Below, in pieces: positions 26,031-35,536 of a stretch of DNA of 64,000 nucleotides. The DNA is from Kribbella caucasensis. GTDB taxonomy: Bacteria > Actinomycetota > Actinomycetes > Propionibacteriales > Kribbellaceae. How positions within the stretch are numbered: the stretch's first letter is position 1; each line of letters begins with the position of its first letter. The notes under the pieces were generated by a model. That model was not told where the DNA came from, did not search any database, and worked only from the letters and a program-made list of their open reading frames with translations. The stretch covers positions 163,582-227,581 of the forward strand of contig NZ_SNWQ01000004.1 in the NCBI RefSeq assembly GCF_004361855.1, written 5' to 3'. A program made the position numbers and the translations under genes.

Positions 26031-26548
26031 GGTACGCCGAACTACGTCGGCACACCGACAACGAAGGTGATCACCTCACCCCGCAGGGCATCGCGGACGC
26101 CGAGGCGATCAGCCGCAATGAACTGCATCCGCCGTACGCGGCGTTCATCTCGACCGGCGCGGCGCGCGCCACCGAGGCGCTGGACATCTTCCGTCGAGCC
26201 GCCGGCCAGGACGACGTTCCTGTCACGGAGGTGATCGGCCTGCGGTCCTCGGTCGAGGATCGCTGGCGGGAATCAGCCAAGGCGGCGGGGAAGGGGGCAG
26301 ATCTCGAAGCCATCCGGGCCGTCGATCCAGATCTGGTCGAGAAGGAGTCGTCGCTCCTCGGCCAGGTGTTGCGAGGGGTTGTGGACGCACTGCCGGACGG
26401 CGGCCGCGCGCTCGTCGTGGGACACAGCCCGACCAACGAGGCCGCCGTACTCGGGCTGACCGGTCAGGTGGTTCGCCCATTGGGAAAGGGCGAAGGCGTA
26501 CTGCTGATGGAAGACGACGGGCGCTACTGGGCGGAGCCGCTGCACTGA
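26027..26548 (+). CDS. Histidine phosphatase family protein
   Basis: A 173-residue phosphoglycerate-mutase-like protein. The N-terminal motif is LRRHTDNEGDHLTPQG, so the catalytic His follows Arg as usual but the following Gly is replaced by Thr (RHT rather than RHG). ISTGAARATEAL and the second His in ALVVGHSPTNEAAV fit the family. The substrate is unknown. The start is fixed by the ATGA overlap with the HxlR gene and an AGGAG box. It should be translated with the regulator. Confidence 0.85.
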   Translation: MRYAELRRHTDNEGDHLTPQGIADAEAISRNELHPPYAAFISTGAARATEALDIFRRAAGQDDVPVTEVIGLRSSVEDRWRESAKAAGKGADLEAIRAVDPDLVEKESSLLGQVLRGVVDALPDGGRALVVGHSPTNEAAVLGLTGQVVRPLGKGEGVLLMEDDGRYWAEPLH

Positions 26549-26642
26549 GTATCCGACCGTTGACAGTGTGGGCGACAGGCTGCACGCTGCAGCCAACGCG
26601 TGGAGGGGGGCCTCCCGACAGTCACAGCAGCGGAGGTGCTCG

Positions 26643-28382
26643 ATGGCCGACGACGACTCGACGTCCGACGACGAATCGAAGGGCGGATCGACCGGGGAGG
26701 ACGAGGCGGCCTCGAAGGACGGGGAGGTTGACGAGACGAAGGTTCGTAATTGCACTGCTGATCGCTTGCGGTTGGTCAATGCCAAGGACGAGGCGTTTGT
26801 CTTCGCCCCACTCGAGAAGCGGACGCAGCCGGATGCGGCCCGGTGGCCCCTTCAGCAGCTCTTCGATCGCGAGATCCTCGTCGCCGTGGAGCCTTCTCGC
26901 AAGCGTGATGTGGAATGGATCCTGCAGCCCGCCGGCGGAGCGGCGGGAATTGCTTTCCTCGTGGCCATCTACGTTGCCGATGCGAATCCGATCCGCCAGG
27001 GGTTGGTCTGGGGCATCGTCGCCGGTATCTACGTGTTGCTCTTCGCCATGGCGCTGGTCGTGGCGCTGATCGGCGGTCCGGCCGTCGCCCGGCAGGCGGG
27101 ACAGTTCGCGACGCTCTTCCTCGTCATCCTGATCAGTGTCGGCGTCCCCGCTGCCGTTGCCTGGCGGTACAGCGTCGAGGGTTTGTTTGCAGGTACTTCG
27201 CTGGCGGACCTGGGCCGGTTGCTTCAGGTCAGCTTCGTGAGTCTCGCCTGCCTGGTACCGGGACTGCTTTTCTTCCTGTTCGACCGGCAACGCCTCAGCA
27301 CTCTTCGGGATCGCTTCGAACAGCAGATCTTTCGCCTCGACCCGAACGTCGACACGCTCGCCGACGCTTACACCCGCTACGGCAAGCAGATCGAGGAAAC
27401 CTACGGCCACGGCGGCGACCGGACCGAGACCCGGCTGGAACGACAGCGGCGCTGGCCGATCGTGGTCGCCACTATCGCCCTCGCGCTCGGCTGGGTCATC
27501 ACCCTGCTACCCGTCGGCGAACTGGACGACCCGAACACGCCGGCCGAGGTCGCCGCACTGTTCGTTCCGCAACAGAACGCCGTGGCCTTCGGTTTCCTCG
27601 GCGCCTACTTCTTCGCGATCAACCTCATTCTCCGGCGTTATGCCCGGGGCGACCTCCGGCCGAAGGCCTACACCACGATCACCGTCCGGATCCTGGTGGT
27701 CGTCATCCTCGGCTGGCTGGTCGATGCCATCGCGCCCGGCCAGAACGACTGGATCCTGGTCGTGGCGTTCCTGATCGGCATCGTGCCGGAAACCGTGCTG
27801 ACCTTCCTGCGCGAGATCTACCGCGGGCCCACGATCGGCACCTACCTCAAGCCCCTCGACGAACCGCTCCCGCTGCATGATCTTGAAGGCATAGACCTGT
27901 ACGACCGTGCGCGGCTCCTGGACGAAGGCGTCGCCAACATCGAAGCACTGGCGCACCACGACTTCATCGACCTGCTGCTGGAAACCCGGATCCCCGCGGC
28001 CCGCCTGGTCGACTGGGTGGATCAAGCCATCCTCTACCTGCACGTCGCCGGTCCCACAGCCAACGGGAAACACACATCTCCGGCAGCGCGAGCCAATCTC
28101 CGGCGGCTCGGCATCCGGACCGCAACCGACCTGCAGACGATCTGCACCAGATATCCAAGCGGCCCGGTCTTCAATCAGCTGGGCCAAGCCGTCTCGGATG
28201 GTCAAAATGACGACAACTGCACGCTGAACCTGCTGCTCGCGTCGCTGCAGGACGACGAATGGATGAACTACGTCCACAGCTGGCGAAGCAACGCGGTCAT
28301 CGGCGACCGCACCATAAACCTGGCCGACAACGGCACCATCACCACCGACAACCGCACCGTGCCCCAACCACCCAGCGGTTAG
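26643..28382 (+). CDS. Multi-pass membrane protein with soluble C-terminal helical domain, unknown
   Basis: A 579-residue protein of no family I recognise. The N-terminus (1-35) is acidic and disordered. TM helices lie near 98-112, 121-145, 156-175, 196-213, 275-295, 320-340, 350-368 and 375-395. The cytoplasmic C-terminal part (about 400-579) is helical and contains RLLDEGVANIEALAHHDFID, AARLVDWVDQAILYLHV and RRLGIRTATDLQTI, which read like helix-hairpin-helix or SAM-like units. GGAGGT lies 6 nt before ATG 26643; a longer frame to 26568 is not needed. It stands alone and overlaps the next gene's 3' end by 4 bp. Confidence 0.8.
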   Translation: MADDDSTSDDESKGGSTGEDEAASKDGEVDETKVRNCTADRLRLVNAKDEAFVFAPLEKRTQPDAARWPLQQLFDREILVAVEPSRKRDVEWILQPAGGAAGIAFLVAIYVADANPIRQGLVWGIVAGIYVLLFAMALVVALIGGPAVARQAGQFATLFLVILISVGVPAAVAWRYSVEGLFAGTSLADLGRLLQVSFVSLACLVPGLLFFLFDRQRLSTLRDRFEQQIFRLDPNVDTLADAYTRYGKQIEETYGHGGDRTETRLERQRRWPIVVATIALALGWVITLLPVGELDDPNTPAEVAALFVPQQNAVAFGFLGAYFFAINLILRRYARGDLRPKAYTTITVRILVVVILGWLVDAIAPGQNDWILVVAFLIGIVPETVLTFLREIYRGPTIGTYLKPLDEPLPLHDLEGIDLYDRARLLDEGVANIEALAHHDFIDLLLETRIPAARLVDWVDQAILYLHVAGPTANGKHTSPAARANLRRLGIRTATDLQTICTRYPSGPVFNQLGQAVSDGQNDDNCTLNLLLASLQDDEWMNYVHSWRSNAVIGDRTINLADNGTITTDNRTVPQPPSG

Positions 28383-28603
28383 AGGACCGCTCCTCGGGGG
28401 GCTATTTCTACGGCGGAGACGCCTCGGGCGTAGAGGACCAGGAGGCGGCCGCCGTGTAGGCAGCGGAGCATGCCGTCGTTGCCGGCGAGGGCTGCGACGG
28501 CGTGATCGACGACCTCGTCGTCGCTGGCGATGTCGGGTTCCTCGTACCTGACGTCCAGGTGATCGCCGCTCACGAGTCGGATCCGCAGCACAATTTCGGC
28601 CAT
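28379..28603 (-). CDS. Small conserved-looking protein, 74 aa, unknown
   Basis: A short cytoplasmic protein (MAEIVLRIRLVSGDHLDVRY at the start, then GRLLVLYARGVSAVEIAPRG) with alternating beta-type hydrophobicity and normal high-GC codon use, so probably real. No family is recognised. A TAGGCT box lies 6 nt before the ATG and no SD is present. Its tail overlaps the convergent membrane-protein gene by 4 bp. Confidence 0.65.
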   Translation of the reverse strand: MAEIVLRIRLVSGDHLDVRYEEPDIASDDEVVDHAVAALAGNDGMLRCLHGGRLLVLYARGVSAVEIAPRGAVL

Positions 28604-28609
28604 GGTCGC

Positions 28610-28615
28610 AGCCTA
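28610..28615 (-). promoter_or_regulatory. Putative leaderless -10 box (TAGGCT)
   Basis: On the minus strand TAGGCT ends 6 nt before the ATG of the 74-aa gene, with no ribosome-binding sequence between. Confidence 0.45.
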
Positions 28616-28659
28616 GGCGTGCCGGTCATCGGCCGTCACGCACCAGGCAGCGGTGATCC

Positions 28660-30231
28660 TCAGGGCATGCGGTCGTAGGCGGGGAGCGTCAGGAAGTCGG
28701 CGTAATCGTCGGCGATGGCTACCTCGAGGAAGAGTTCGCGAGCGGCTTCAAAGCGCTTCGGGTCGTCGCCGAGGTTGGTGATCTCCTCGTCAGCGATCTG
28801 GGTGACAAGGGAAGCGGTGACGGGTTTGCCGGTGTCGAGGGTGACGTCGTTGTGGATCCACTGCCAGATCTGCGAGCGGGAGATCTCGGCGGTGGCGGCG
28901 TCCTCCATCAGGTTGAAGATGCCGACGGCACCGGTTCCCTCGAGCCAGGCGGCGAGGTACTGGATCGCCACGCTGACGTTGTTGCGGAGACCGGCCTCGG
29001 TGACCTGGCCCGGCGTCGACCCGATGTCGAGGAGGTCGGCGGCGGTGACCGAGACCTCTTCCCGGAGCCGGTCGAGCTGGTTCGGGGCAGAGCCGAGCAC
29101 CTCGTCGAAGACCTTGCGGCAGGTCTCGACCATCCCCGGGTGCGCGACCCACGAGCCGTCGAACCCGTCGCCCGCCTCGCGGCGCTTGTCCGCCTCGACC
29201 TTGGCGAAGGCCTGCTCGTTGACGGCCGGGTCCTTGCTCGGGATGAACGCGGCCATCCCGCCGATCGCGTGGGCGCCGCGTTTGTGGCAGGTGCGGACCA
29301 GCAACTCCGTGTACGCGCGCATGAACGGGACCGTCATGGTGACGCTGTTCCGGTCGGGCAGCTGGAAGGCCTTACCCCTGGTCCGGAACGTCTTGATCAC
29401 GCTGAACATGAAGTCCCAGCGGCCCGCGTTCAGCCCGGCCGAGTGCTCGCGCAGCTCGTACAGGATCTCCTCCATCTCGAACGCCGCCGGGAACGTCTCG
29501 ATCAGCACGGTCGCCCGGATCGTGCCGCGCGGGATGCCGAGGAAGTCCTGGGCCAGCACGAACGCGTCGTTCCAGAGCCGCGCCTCCAGGTGCGACTCCA
29601 TCTTCGGCAGGTAGAAGTACGGGCCCTGAACGCGATCGAGCTGCAGTCGTCCACAGGCCACGAGATACAGCGCGAAGTCGACCAGCGAACCCGAGGTCGG
29701 TGCGCCGTCGACCAGGAGGTGCTTCTCCGGCAGGTGCCAGCCGCGCGGCCGGACCACGATCGTGGCCAGCTCCTCGTCGGGCTTCAGCTCGTACGACTTG
29801 CCCGCCTCGCTGGTGAAGTCGATCTTCCGGGTGATCGCGTCGAGCAGGTTGAGCTGGCCGCCGATCACGTTCTCCCACAGCGGGGTGTTCGCGTCCTCGT
29901 GGTCGGCCAGCCACACCTTCGCGCCCGAGTTCAGCGCGTTGATCGTCATCTTCCGGTCGGTCGGCCCGGTGATCTCCACCCGCCGGTCCACCAGCCCCGG
30001 CGCGGCCGATGCCACCCGCCAGTTCGGATCATCCCGTACTGCGGCAGTCTCGGCCAGGAACCCCAGATCCGCACCGGCCGCGATCTCGGCGACCCGGGCC
30101 CGGCGCCGGTCGAGCAACTCCAGCCGGCGCGGATTCAGCTCCCGGTGCAGTAACCCGATCAGCTCGAGCGCCTGCTCGGTCAGGATCTCGTCGTACCGCT
30201 CGTTCATCGGTCCGGTGACCTCGACTGCCAC
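28660..30231 (-). CDS. aceB: Malate synthase A
   Basis: A 523-residue malate synthase of the A type, close to the usual length. It condenses glyoxylate with acetyl-CoA to malate in the glyoxylate shunt. Signatures are [34 protein letters not shown] residues around [50 protein letters not shown] and [16 protein letters not shown]. The GTG at 30231 has GAGGAG 6 nt upstream. It starts 13 bp after the glycosidase-like gene and reads in the same direction, so it appears to be the last gene of the sugar ABC operon. No isocitrate lyase is nearby. Confidence 0.95.
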   Translation of the reverse strand: MAVEVTGPMNERYDEILTEQALELIGLLHRELNPRRLELLDRRRARVAEIAAGADLGFLAETAAVRDDPNWRVASAAPGLVDRRVEITGPTDRKMTINALNSGAKVWLADHEDANTPLWENVIGGQLNLLDAITRKIDFTSEAGKSYELKPDEELATIVVRPRGWHLPEKHLLVDGAPTSGSLVDFALYLVACGRLQLDRVQGPYFYLPKMESHLEARLWNDAFVLAQDFLGIPRGTIRATVLIETFPAAFEMEEILYELREHSAGLNAGRWDFMFSVIKTFRTRGKAFQLPDRNSVTMTVPFMRAYTELLVRTCHKRGAHAIGGMAAFIPSKDPAVNEQAFAKVEADKRREAGDGFDGSWVAHPGMVETCRKVFDEVLGSAPNQLDRLREEVSVTAADLLDIGSTPGQVTEAGLRNNVSVAIQYLAAWLEGTGAVGIFNLMEDAATAEISRSQIWQWIHNDVTLDTGKPVTASLVTQIADEEITNLGDDPKRFEAARELFLEVAIADDYADFLTLPAYDRMP

Positions 30232-30244
30232 AGCTGACTCCTCG

Positions 30245-32302
30245 CTACGAGATGACCACGACTTCGTGGTCGGTGATCCGGCCTACTTCGACCGTAGTCC
30301 AGCCGTCCGTGGAGCTCACCTCGACCTCCCCACCACCGACCAGGAACGCGGCCGCGCGACCAGTGCCCTTGACCCGGACAGTGAACGGCCCGACCGGCGT
30401 GAGTTCCTCCAATCGCCCCCGCCACGCGCCGCCCTGATCGAGGTTGACCAGGTGCACGATGAGCGCGTCACCCTGCCGATAGAGCTGGCAGTCCAGAACG
30501 CCGGTCCCGGCCACCTCCAACGGAATCTCCCCGGCAGCGGCCCAGCGGACCAGGTTGGCCAGCACCCGACCGTGGTCCGGGTGGTGATAGCTCGCGTAGA
30601 GCCTGTCCAGGTCGGCGGCGAGGTACGCGGTCCGGTCCCGCAGCACGAGCGCCGGTACGTCCGTCCGCGGTTCGACCATCCAGGACTTCTCCGGCGGGTA
30701 GATCGGGAACGGCGGTACGAAGGTCAGGGCCGCCCGATCCGACCGGACCACCTGAAGCTGACCGCCGAACGGCACCAGGTCGGTGTCCCCCAACCCGTCG
30801 GCGATCGCGCGATCCTCGATCCGCAGGTAGCTGTGACCGTCGAACGTCTCCCAGCTGGCCGCGCTCCCGGTGACACCGCGTCGCTCGCCGGTGTGGTGTA
30901 CGCCGAGCAGGTCGGCGAGCGCGAAGTCGGCCCGCCGATCACCCCATTCGTCGTACAGGCTCGACTCGCCGGTCACCACCAAACCACGGCCACCAGACGC
31001 AAACGCCCGCAACGCCGCACACTGCGAATCGGTCAGCACACCAACGTTCGGCACCACGATCACCGCGCAGGCAGACTCAGCGACATGGTCCGCATGCACG
31101 GGCACATACGGGATCCGCGCACGGATCAACGCGTCCACGAATCCCCGGTAAGGCAGCATCGCCGTCTCCGGCCGGTCCTTGCCATGGAAGTCCACGCTGC
31201 GCTGACTCCAAAGCAACCCGACAGTCGCAACCGGTTCACGATCGATCAAGTAGGACTCGTGCTCCGAGTGCCAGCGGAACAACGGCTCGGCCGTCGCGTA
31301 CTGCCGCCGGTCCTCGTGTACCGAGCCGATGTGGTGCCACCACGGCTGGATACCGCCCGCGAACCCCTCGACGGCCCACATCCGCGCCTCCGGCTCCGGC
31401 TTGCTCCCGAGCCGGAATGTCGGCGTGCCCGCGTCGTACATGGCCGTGCTCTCCGGGATCAACGTGTCCCACCCGAGCAGGCCGTGCAGCCGTTTCCCGC
31501 TGTCCGCGTTCGCCTGGAACCCGGTCTCGTCGTGCCGCCACTGCGAGTCGAGCAGGAAGATCGACGCGCGCCGGCAGATCTCCACGTCATCCCGCAACCG
31601 TTTGCTCTGCGCAACGACCTCACCGCCGTTCATGCCGATCCACAAGCAATCTGGACCGCCCACGCGCCGGGTCACCGAGTTGTTGAGATCCCAGACCGCC
31701 AGCCGGGTCTGGTAACTCCACAGGATCCACCGCCGGTACGCCGGGTCCGCCCAGTCCGCCCGCTTCGGAAGATCCTCGGTGAAGCCTCGGCGGCAGTGTT
31801 CGCAGTAGCAGATGTGGTCCCGATCGAGACCGCTCCAGCTGTTGTCGGTGATGCCCTCCGGTGCGCTCCGCTCGATGATCTCCTCGAGCACAGTGGGTAG
31901 AAATTCCTTGTAATAAGGCGAATTGACGCATGCGACGTACAGCTCGCCGGCTCGATAGGGGTTGCCCTCGGCATCGATCGCGAACCAGTCGGGGTGCGCG
32001 TCGTAGAAGGACTGGTGCGCGCGGTTCGAGTCCATCCGCGCGAGCACCACCAGCCCCTCCGAACGAGCCGCCGCCACGATCTCGCCGTACAGATCGCGGT
32101 CTTCCAGGAAGGCAGCCCGATGCTGCAGCGGAAACTTGCTCGGGTAGTACGCGACGATCCCGCCCGCATTGACGATGACGCCCTGCACCCTGGTCCGGCG
32201 CCACTGGTCGCGCCACCAGTCCGCGTCGTACCGGGCCGGGTCCTTCTCGGTCAGATTGGTCTGTGCCCAACGCAGCGTCCGTCGATACCAAGCGGCCGTC
32301 AT
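30245..32302 (-). CDS. Putative glycoside hydrolase (GHL6-like barrel with GH42-type trimerisation domain)
   Basis: A 685-residue cytoplasmic protein with no signal peptide. The N-terminal TIM-barrel-like half (about 1-340) reads [54 protein letters not shown] and [10 protein letters not shown], as in the predicted glycosyl hydrolase family 6 group (GHL6). The middle (about 360-560) resembles the beta-galactosidase trimerisation fold ([36 protein letters not shown]). A C-terminal beta domain closes it. The reaction is unproven. The CxCxxC string may bind metal. It overlaps the upstream gene by ATGA and belongs to the ABC sugar operon, so an imported oligosaccharide is the likely substrate. 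Confidence 0.8.
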   Translation of the reverse strand: MTAAWYRRTLRWAQTNLTEKDPARYDADWWRDQWRRTRVQGVIVNAGGIVAYYPSKFPLQHRAAFLEDRDLYGEIVAAARSEGLVVLARMDSNRAHQSFYDAHPDWFAIDAEGNPYRAGELYVACVNSPYYKEFLPTVLEEIIERSAPEGITDNSWSGLDRDHICYCEHCRRGFTEDLPKRADWADPAYRRWILWSYQTRLAVWDLNNSVTRRVGGPDCLWIGMNGGEVVAQSKRLRDDVEICRRASIFLLDSQWRHDETGFQANADSGKRLHGLLGWDTLIPESTAMYDAGTPTFRLGSKPEPEARMWAVEGFAGGIQPWWHHIGSVHEDRRQYATAEPLFRWHSEHESYLIDREPVATVGLLWSQRSVDFHGKDRPETAMLPYRGFVDALIRARIPYVPVHADHVAESACAVIVVPNVGVLTDSQCAALRAFASGGRGLVVTGESSLYDEWGDRRADFALADLLGVHHTGERRGVTGSAASWETFDGHSYLRIEDRAIADGLGDTDLVPFGGQLQVVRSDRAALTFVPPFPIYPPEKSWMVEPRTDVPALVLRDRTAYLAADLDRLYASYHHPDHGRVLANLVRWAAAGEIPLEVAGTGVLDCQLYRQGDALIVHLVNLDQGGAWRGRLEELTPVGPFTVRVKGTGRAAAFLVGGGEVEVSSTDGWTTVEVGRITDHEVVVIS

Positions 32303-33759
32303 CCGGCAAGACTCCTCATCGCGTCACCGGCGCCGGACAGGTTGTCCAGCATCATCTCCGAGTACTTGCGGCTCAGTACGACACCCTCCGCGCCGCCCTC
32401 GAAAGCGGCCAGCACCGCATCCCGGACGCTGCCCGGCGTACACGTGGTCAGATCGCCCTCGTTGTCGTCCCAGTTGACCTTCCCGACATCCCTGGCCGGC
32501 TCGAGTCGTTCCCGCGGACGGCCGACCGGGATGTCGATGTCGATCCCCGGGTAGATCTTGCTCTGGCCGTCGACACCAGCCACGGCGCGAGCGGTCTCGC
32601 GTCGGACGTAGTCGGCGGTGAACCCGGTCTGCGGCAGCTTCTCGTACGTGCCCTCGTCCAGCTGCAGCAGCTTCATCATCAACGGGTAGATGTCATCCGG
32701 CTCGGCGTCCCCGAACAGTGCGGAGCAGATGTTCTTCACCCAGGTGTAGAACCGCGGCCCGGCGCAGTTGTTGTAGATCACCACCTTGATGAAGTCGGAG
32801 AACTTCGCCATCTCGGTGTAGTCCTGGTCCGCCCGGTAGAACGGGCTGAACGAGATGTTGTGATACACGTGCCAGCCGACCTGGACCTGCGGCGAGATCG
32901 CCTTCGCGACGCCGTAGATGTCGCGGTACAACTGCCGCTGGCTCTCCGTCCACAACGTCTGCCAGGCCAGTACTTCGGGGAAGTTCAGCAGGATCCGCCA
33001 GAACGTCACGAACGCGCCGTCCACCGGACGTTCCCCGGCGCCGACCCGATGGTTCCACTCCACCAACTCGCGGTACCCCTGCTGCGCGCGGGCCACGTCG
33101 ATACCGCGAGCCCGGCCGAGCTGCTGGCAATGCGGGCAGAAGCACCCGATCTCGGCGACCTCAACCGGCCCCTGCATCAGCAGGTTGAGTGGTCCCGGCC
33201 GCTCCGAACACCAGGCGAGCCCGTCCAGTTCATAGCTCTGCACGTAGTCCTCGACGAAGCCGAGATGCCAGTTGCGGTAGTCCGGATTGTTGAAGCACGG
33301 CCGGCGACCTGGGCGCGACCACGCGTCCACTTCCAGCACCTTGGCGAAGTTCGGGTACCGCCTCAGCTCCCGGGCGCCACCCGACTCCTCCATCCAGGCG
33401 AAGTTCTGCATCCCCCGCTCACGCGCCTTCGGGATCACCTCCTCCAGCAGGTCGCGCTCCGGATGCTCAGGCGCCCGGCCGACAGCGCCCAGCGCCGTGT
33501 TCCCGTAGTACTGCGGGTGTGGGGTCGCGTAGTTCCCGCCGACCCAGCCCAGGTCGTACTCCGTCCCGCCGTGGTCCGGGATCTTGTACCCAGGGATCTG
33601 GCGTCCTCCGGTGCCCCGGGTCCACGTCGGGGTGGCCAGGAACAACGCGTTCACCGCGCCGCGTTCGGCCAGGATGTCCAACGTCTGGTCGACACCTTCG
33701 TCGACGAACGAAACCGCTCCGATCTGCATGGCCACCAGCCGATCCGGCAAGGTGCTCAC
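32299..33759 (-). CDS. Uncharacterised TIM-barrel-like protein, glycosidase-like
   Basis: A 486-residue cytoplasmic protein. The start MQIGAVSFVDEGVDQTLDIL and internal KARERGMQNFAWMEESGG, DGLAWCSERPGPLNLLM and FCPHCQQLGRARGIDV suggest a (beta/alpha)8 barrel with a CFCPHC string like that of its downstream partner. No established family or catalytic pair is recognised. The frame runs to 33969, but GTG 33759 overlaps the permease stop (GTGA) and is the natural start; ATG 33729 is an alternative. It lies inside the sugar ABC operon and is coupled by ATGA to the next gene. The best guess is a sugar-modifying enzyme. Confidence 0.75.
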   Translation of the reverse strand: MSTLPDRLVAMQIGAVSFVDEGVDQTLDILAERGAVNALFLATPTWTRGTGGRQIPGYKIPDHGGTEYDLGWVGGNYATPHPQYYGNTALGAVGRAPEHPERDLLEEVIPKARERGMQNFAWMEESGGARELRRYPNFAKVLEVDAWSRPGRRPCFNNPDYRNWHLGFVEDYVQSYELDGLAWCSERPGPLNLLMQGPVEVAEIGCFCPHCQQLGRARGIDVARAQQGYRELVEWNHRVGAGERPVDGAFVTFWRILLNFPEVLAWQTLWTESQRQLYRDIYGVAKAISPQVQVGWHVYHNISFSPFYRADQDYTEMAKFSDFIKVVIYNNCAGPRFYTWVKNICSALFGDAEPDDIYPLMMKLLQLDEGTYEKLPQTGFTADYVRRETARAVAGVDGQSKIYPGIDIDIPVGRPRERLEPARDVGKVNWDDNEGDLTTCTPGSVRDAVLAAFEGGAEGVVLSRKYSEMMLDNLSGAGDAMRSLAG

Positions 33760-34571
33760 CCCTTCATTCCTGTCATGGTGATGCCCTGGATGAAATAGCG
33801 TTGTGCGAAGAGGAAGACAGCGATCACCGGTACGACGGACACCGTCGCACCGCACATCAGCAGACTGATCTGGGTGAAGTACTCGCCCTGGAACTGCGCC
33901 AGCGCCACCGGCAGCGTCTGCAGGTTCTCGGAGTTGATGTAGATCAGCGGCCCGAACAGGTCGTTCCACGACTCCAGGAAGGTGAACACCCCGATCGCGG
34001 CCAGCGCCGGTTTGGTCTGCGGCAGCATGATCCGCCAGTAGATGCCGAAGGTGGACGCGCCGTCGATCTTGCCGGCGTCCTCAAGTTCCTGCGGGATGGT
34101 CAGGAACGACTGCCGCATCAGGAACGTCGCGAACACCGGCGTCAGCACCTTCGGCACCCACAACGGGTACTGCGTGTCCACCCAGCCGATGTGCCGGAAC
34201 ACGATGTACTGCGGGATCAGGTACGCGATGCCCGGGATGATCGAGGTCGCCAGCAGCACCATGAACGCGATGTCCCGCCCTGCGAATCGCAATCGGGCGA
34301 AGGCGTATCCGGCCATCGACGCGACGACCAGGATGCCGATCACGTTCAGCCCGGCCAGTTTCACGCTGTTCCACAGGAACACCGGGATCAGCTCGAAGAT
34401 CTGCCGGTAGTTGTCCCACTGCGGATCGGTCGGCAGGAACTTCGGCGGCACCGACAGCACCTGCGCCTCCGGCCGGAGCGACGCGCTGACCATCCACACC
34501 AGCGGCGCCAGGAAGGCCACCGCGAACAAGATCATCACCACGTACTGCGAAGTCCGCGTCGCCAGCCTCAT
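33756..34571 (-). CDS. Carbohydrate ABC transporter permease, MalG type
   Basis: A 271-residue inner-membrane permease with six TM helices. The EAA loop reads QELEDAGKIDGASTFGIYWR and contacts the ATPase; MLPQTKPALAAIGVFTFLESWND is also typical. The C-terminus ends in FIQGITMTGMKG as usual for MalG relatives. It pairs with the upstream MalF-type permease, whose stop it overlaps (ATGA). The longer open frame to 35168 is a shadow of that gene. Confidence 0.93.
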   Translation of the reverse strand: MRLATRTSQYVVMILFAVAFLAPLVWMVSASLRPEAQVLSVPPKFLPTDPQWDNYRQIFELIPVFLWNSVKLAGLNVIGILVVASMAGYAFARLRFAGRDIAFMVLLATSIIPGIAYLIPQYIVFRHIGWVDTQYPLWVPKVLTPVFATFLMRQSFLTIPQELEDAGKIDGASTFGIYWRIMLPQTKPALAAIGVFTFLESWNDLFGPLIYINSENLQTLPVALAQFQGEYFTQISLLMCGATVSVVPVIAVFLFAQRYFIQGITMTGMKG

Positions 34572-35536
34572 GAGTAGAACACCCACCTCTTCTGCAGCTT
34601 CCACTGCAGATAGGTGACGGCCGCGATCACCGCGAACAGGATCCACGCCATCGCCGAGGCGTAGCCGACCTTCCCGAAGCTGAACGCGTTCTGGTAGATG
34701 TTGAAGATGTAGACGCTGGTCGCATGCCCCGGCCCGCCCTTGGTCATCACGTAGATCAGGCCGAACACCTGGAACGACGTGATGAACTGGGTGATCAGCA
34801 GGAACAGGAAGTGCGGTGTCAGCAGCGGCAACGTGATGTAGCGCAGCCGCGACCACGATCCGGCGCCGTCGATCCGGGCCGACTCGAAGTACTCCGCGGG
34901 CAGGCCCTGCAGACCCGCGAGCAGGATGATCATCGGGTACCCGATGCCTTGCCAGACGCTCACGAGGATCACCGCCGGCATGGCCCAGGACGAACTCGAC
35001 AACCACTGCGGCCCGGTCACGCCGACCTGGCTGAGCAGTCCGTTGACGACCCCGTTGTCGGGCTGGAAGAACCAGAACCAGACGAACCCGATCGCGACAA
35101 CATTGGTCACGTACGGCGCGAAGTACGCGGTCCGGAAGAACGCGACACCCCGGATCGGCCGCGCACACAGCAGGGCCAGGATCAGCCCGACGCCGATCGT
35201 CAGCGGGATGCTGGCGAGGGTGAAGTAGATGGTGTTCTTGAACGTCTGCAGGAACAACGGGTCGTTGGAGAACAGGTCGGTGAAGTTCTTCAACCCGACG
35301 AACTTCGGCGCCGAGATACCGTTCCAGCTGGTCAGCGACGCGGCCATCGAGACCAGGATCGGGAAGAACTGGAAGGCCACCACACCGACCACGATCGGGC
35401 TGATGAACAACCAGCCGACCAGGTTCTGTTTCCGGCGTGCACGGCGGGCCTCGGCGATCGCCTCCGCCCGTCCGTACTTCGGCGCGGGCTGCTGTTGGCG
35501 GGTCGGCGGAATCGAGCTGATGGTTGCCATGGACAT
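34568..35536 (-). CDS. Carbohydrate ABC transporter permease, MalF type
   Basis: A 322-residue permease with a basic cytoplasmic N-terminus (EAIAEARRARRKQN) and six TM helices. The EAA loop is AEYFESARIDGAGSWSRLRY followed by ITLPLLTPHF. ATG 35536 shares one base with the stop of the binding-protein gene (TGATG); ATG 35530, 9 nt after GAAGGG, is also possible. It forms the channel with the MalG-type protein. The operon has no ATPase gene, so a shared MsiK/UgpC-type ATPase is probably used. Confidence 0.93.
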   Translation of the reverse strand: MSMATISSIPPTRQQQPAPKYGRAEAIAEARRARRKQNLVGWLFISPIVVGVVAFQFFPILVSMAASLTSWNGISAPKFVGLKNFTDLFSNDPLFLQTFKNTIYFTLASIPLTIGVGLILALLCARPIRGVAFFRTAYFAPYVTNVVAIGFVWFWFFQPDNGVVNGLLSQVGVTGPQWLSSSSWAMPAVILVSVWQGIGYPMIILLAGLQGLPAEYFESARIDGAGSWSRLRYITLPLLTPHFLFLLITQFITSFQVFGLIYVMTKGGPGHATSVYIFNIYQNAFSFGKVGYASAMAWILFAVIAAVTYLQWKLQKRWVFYS

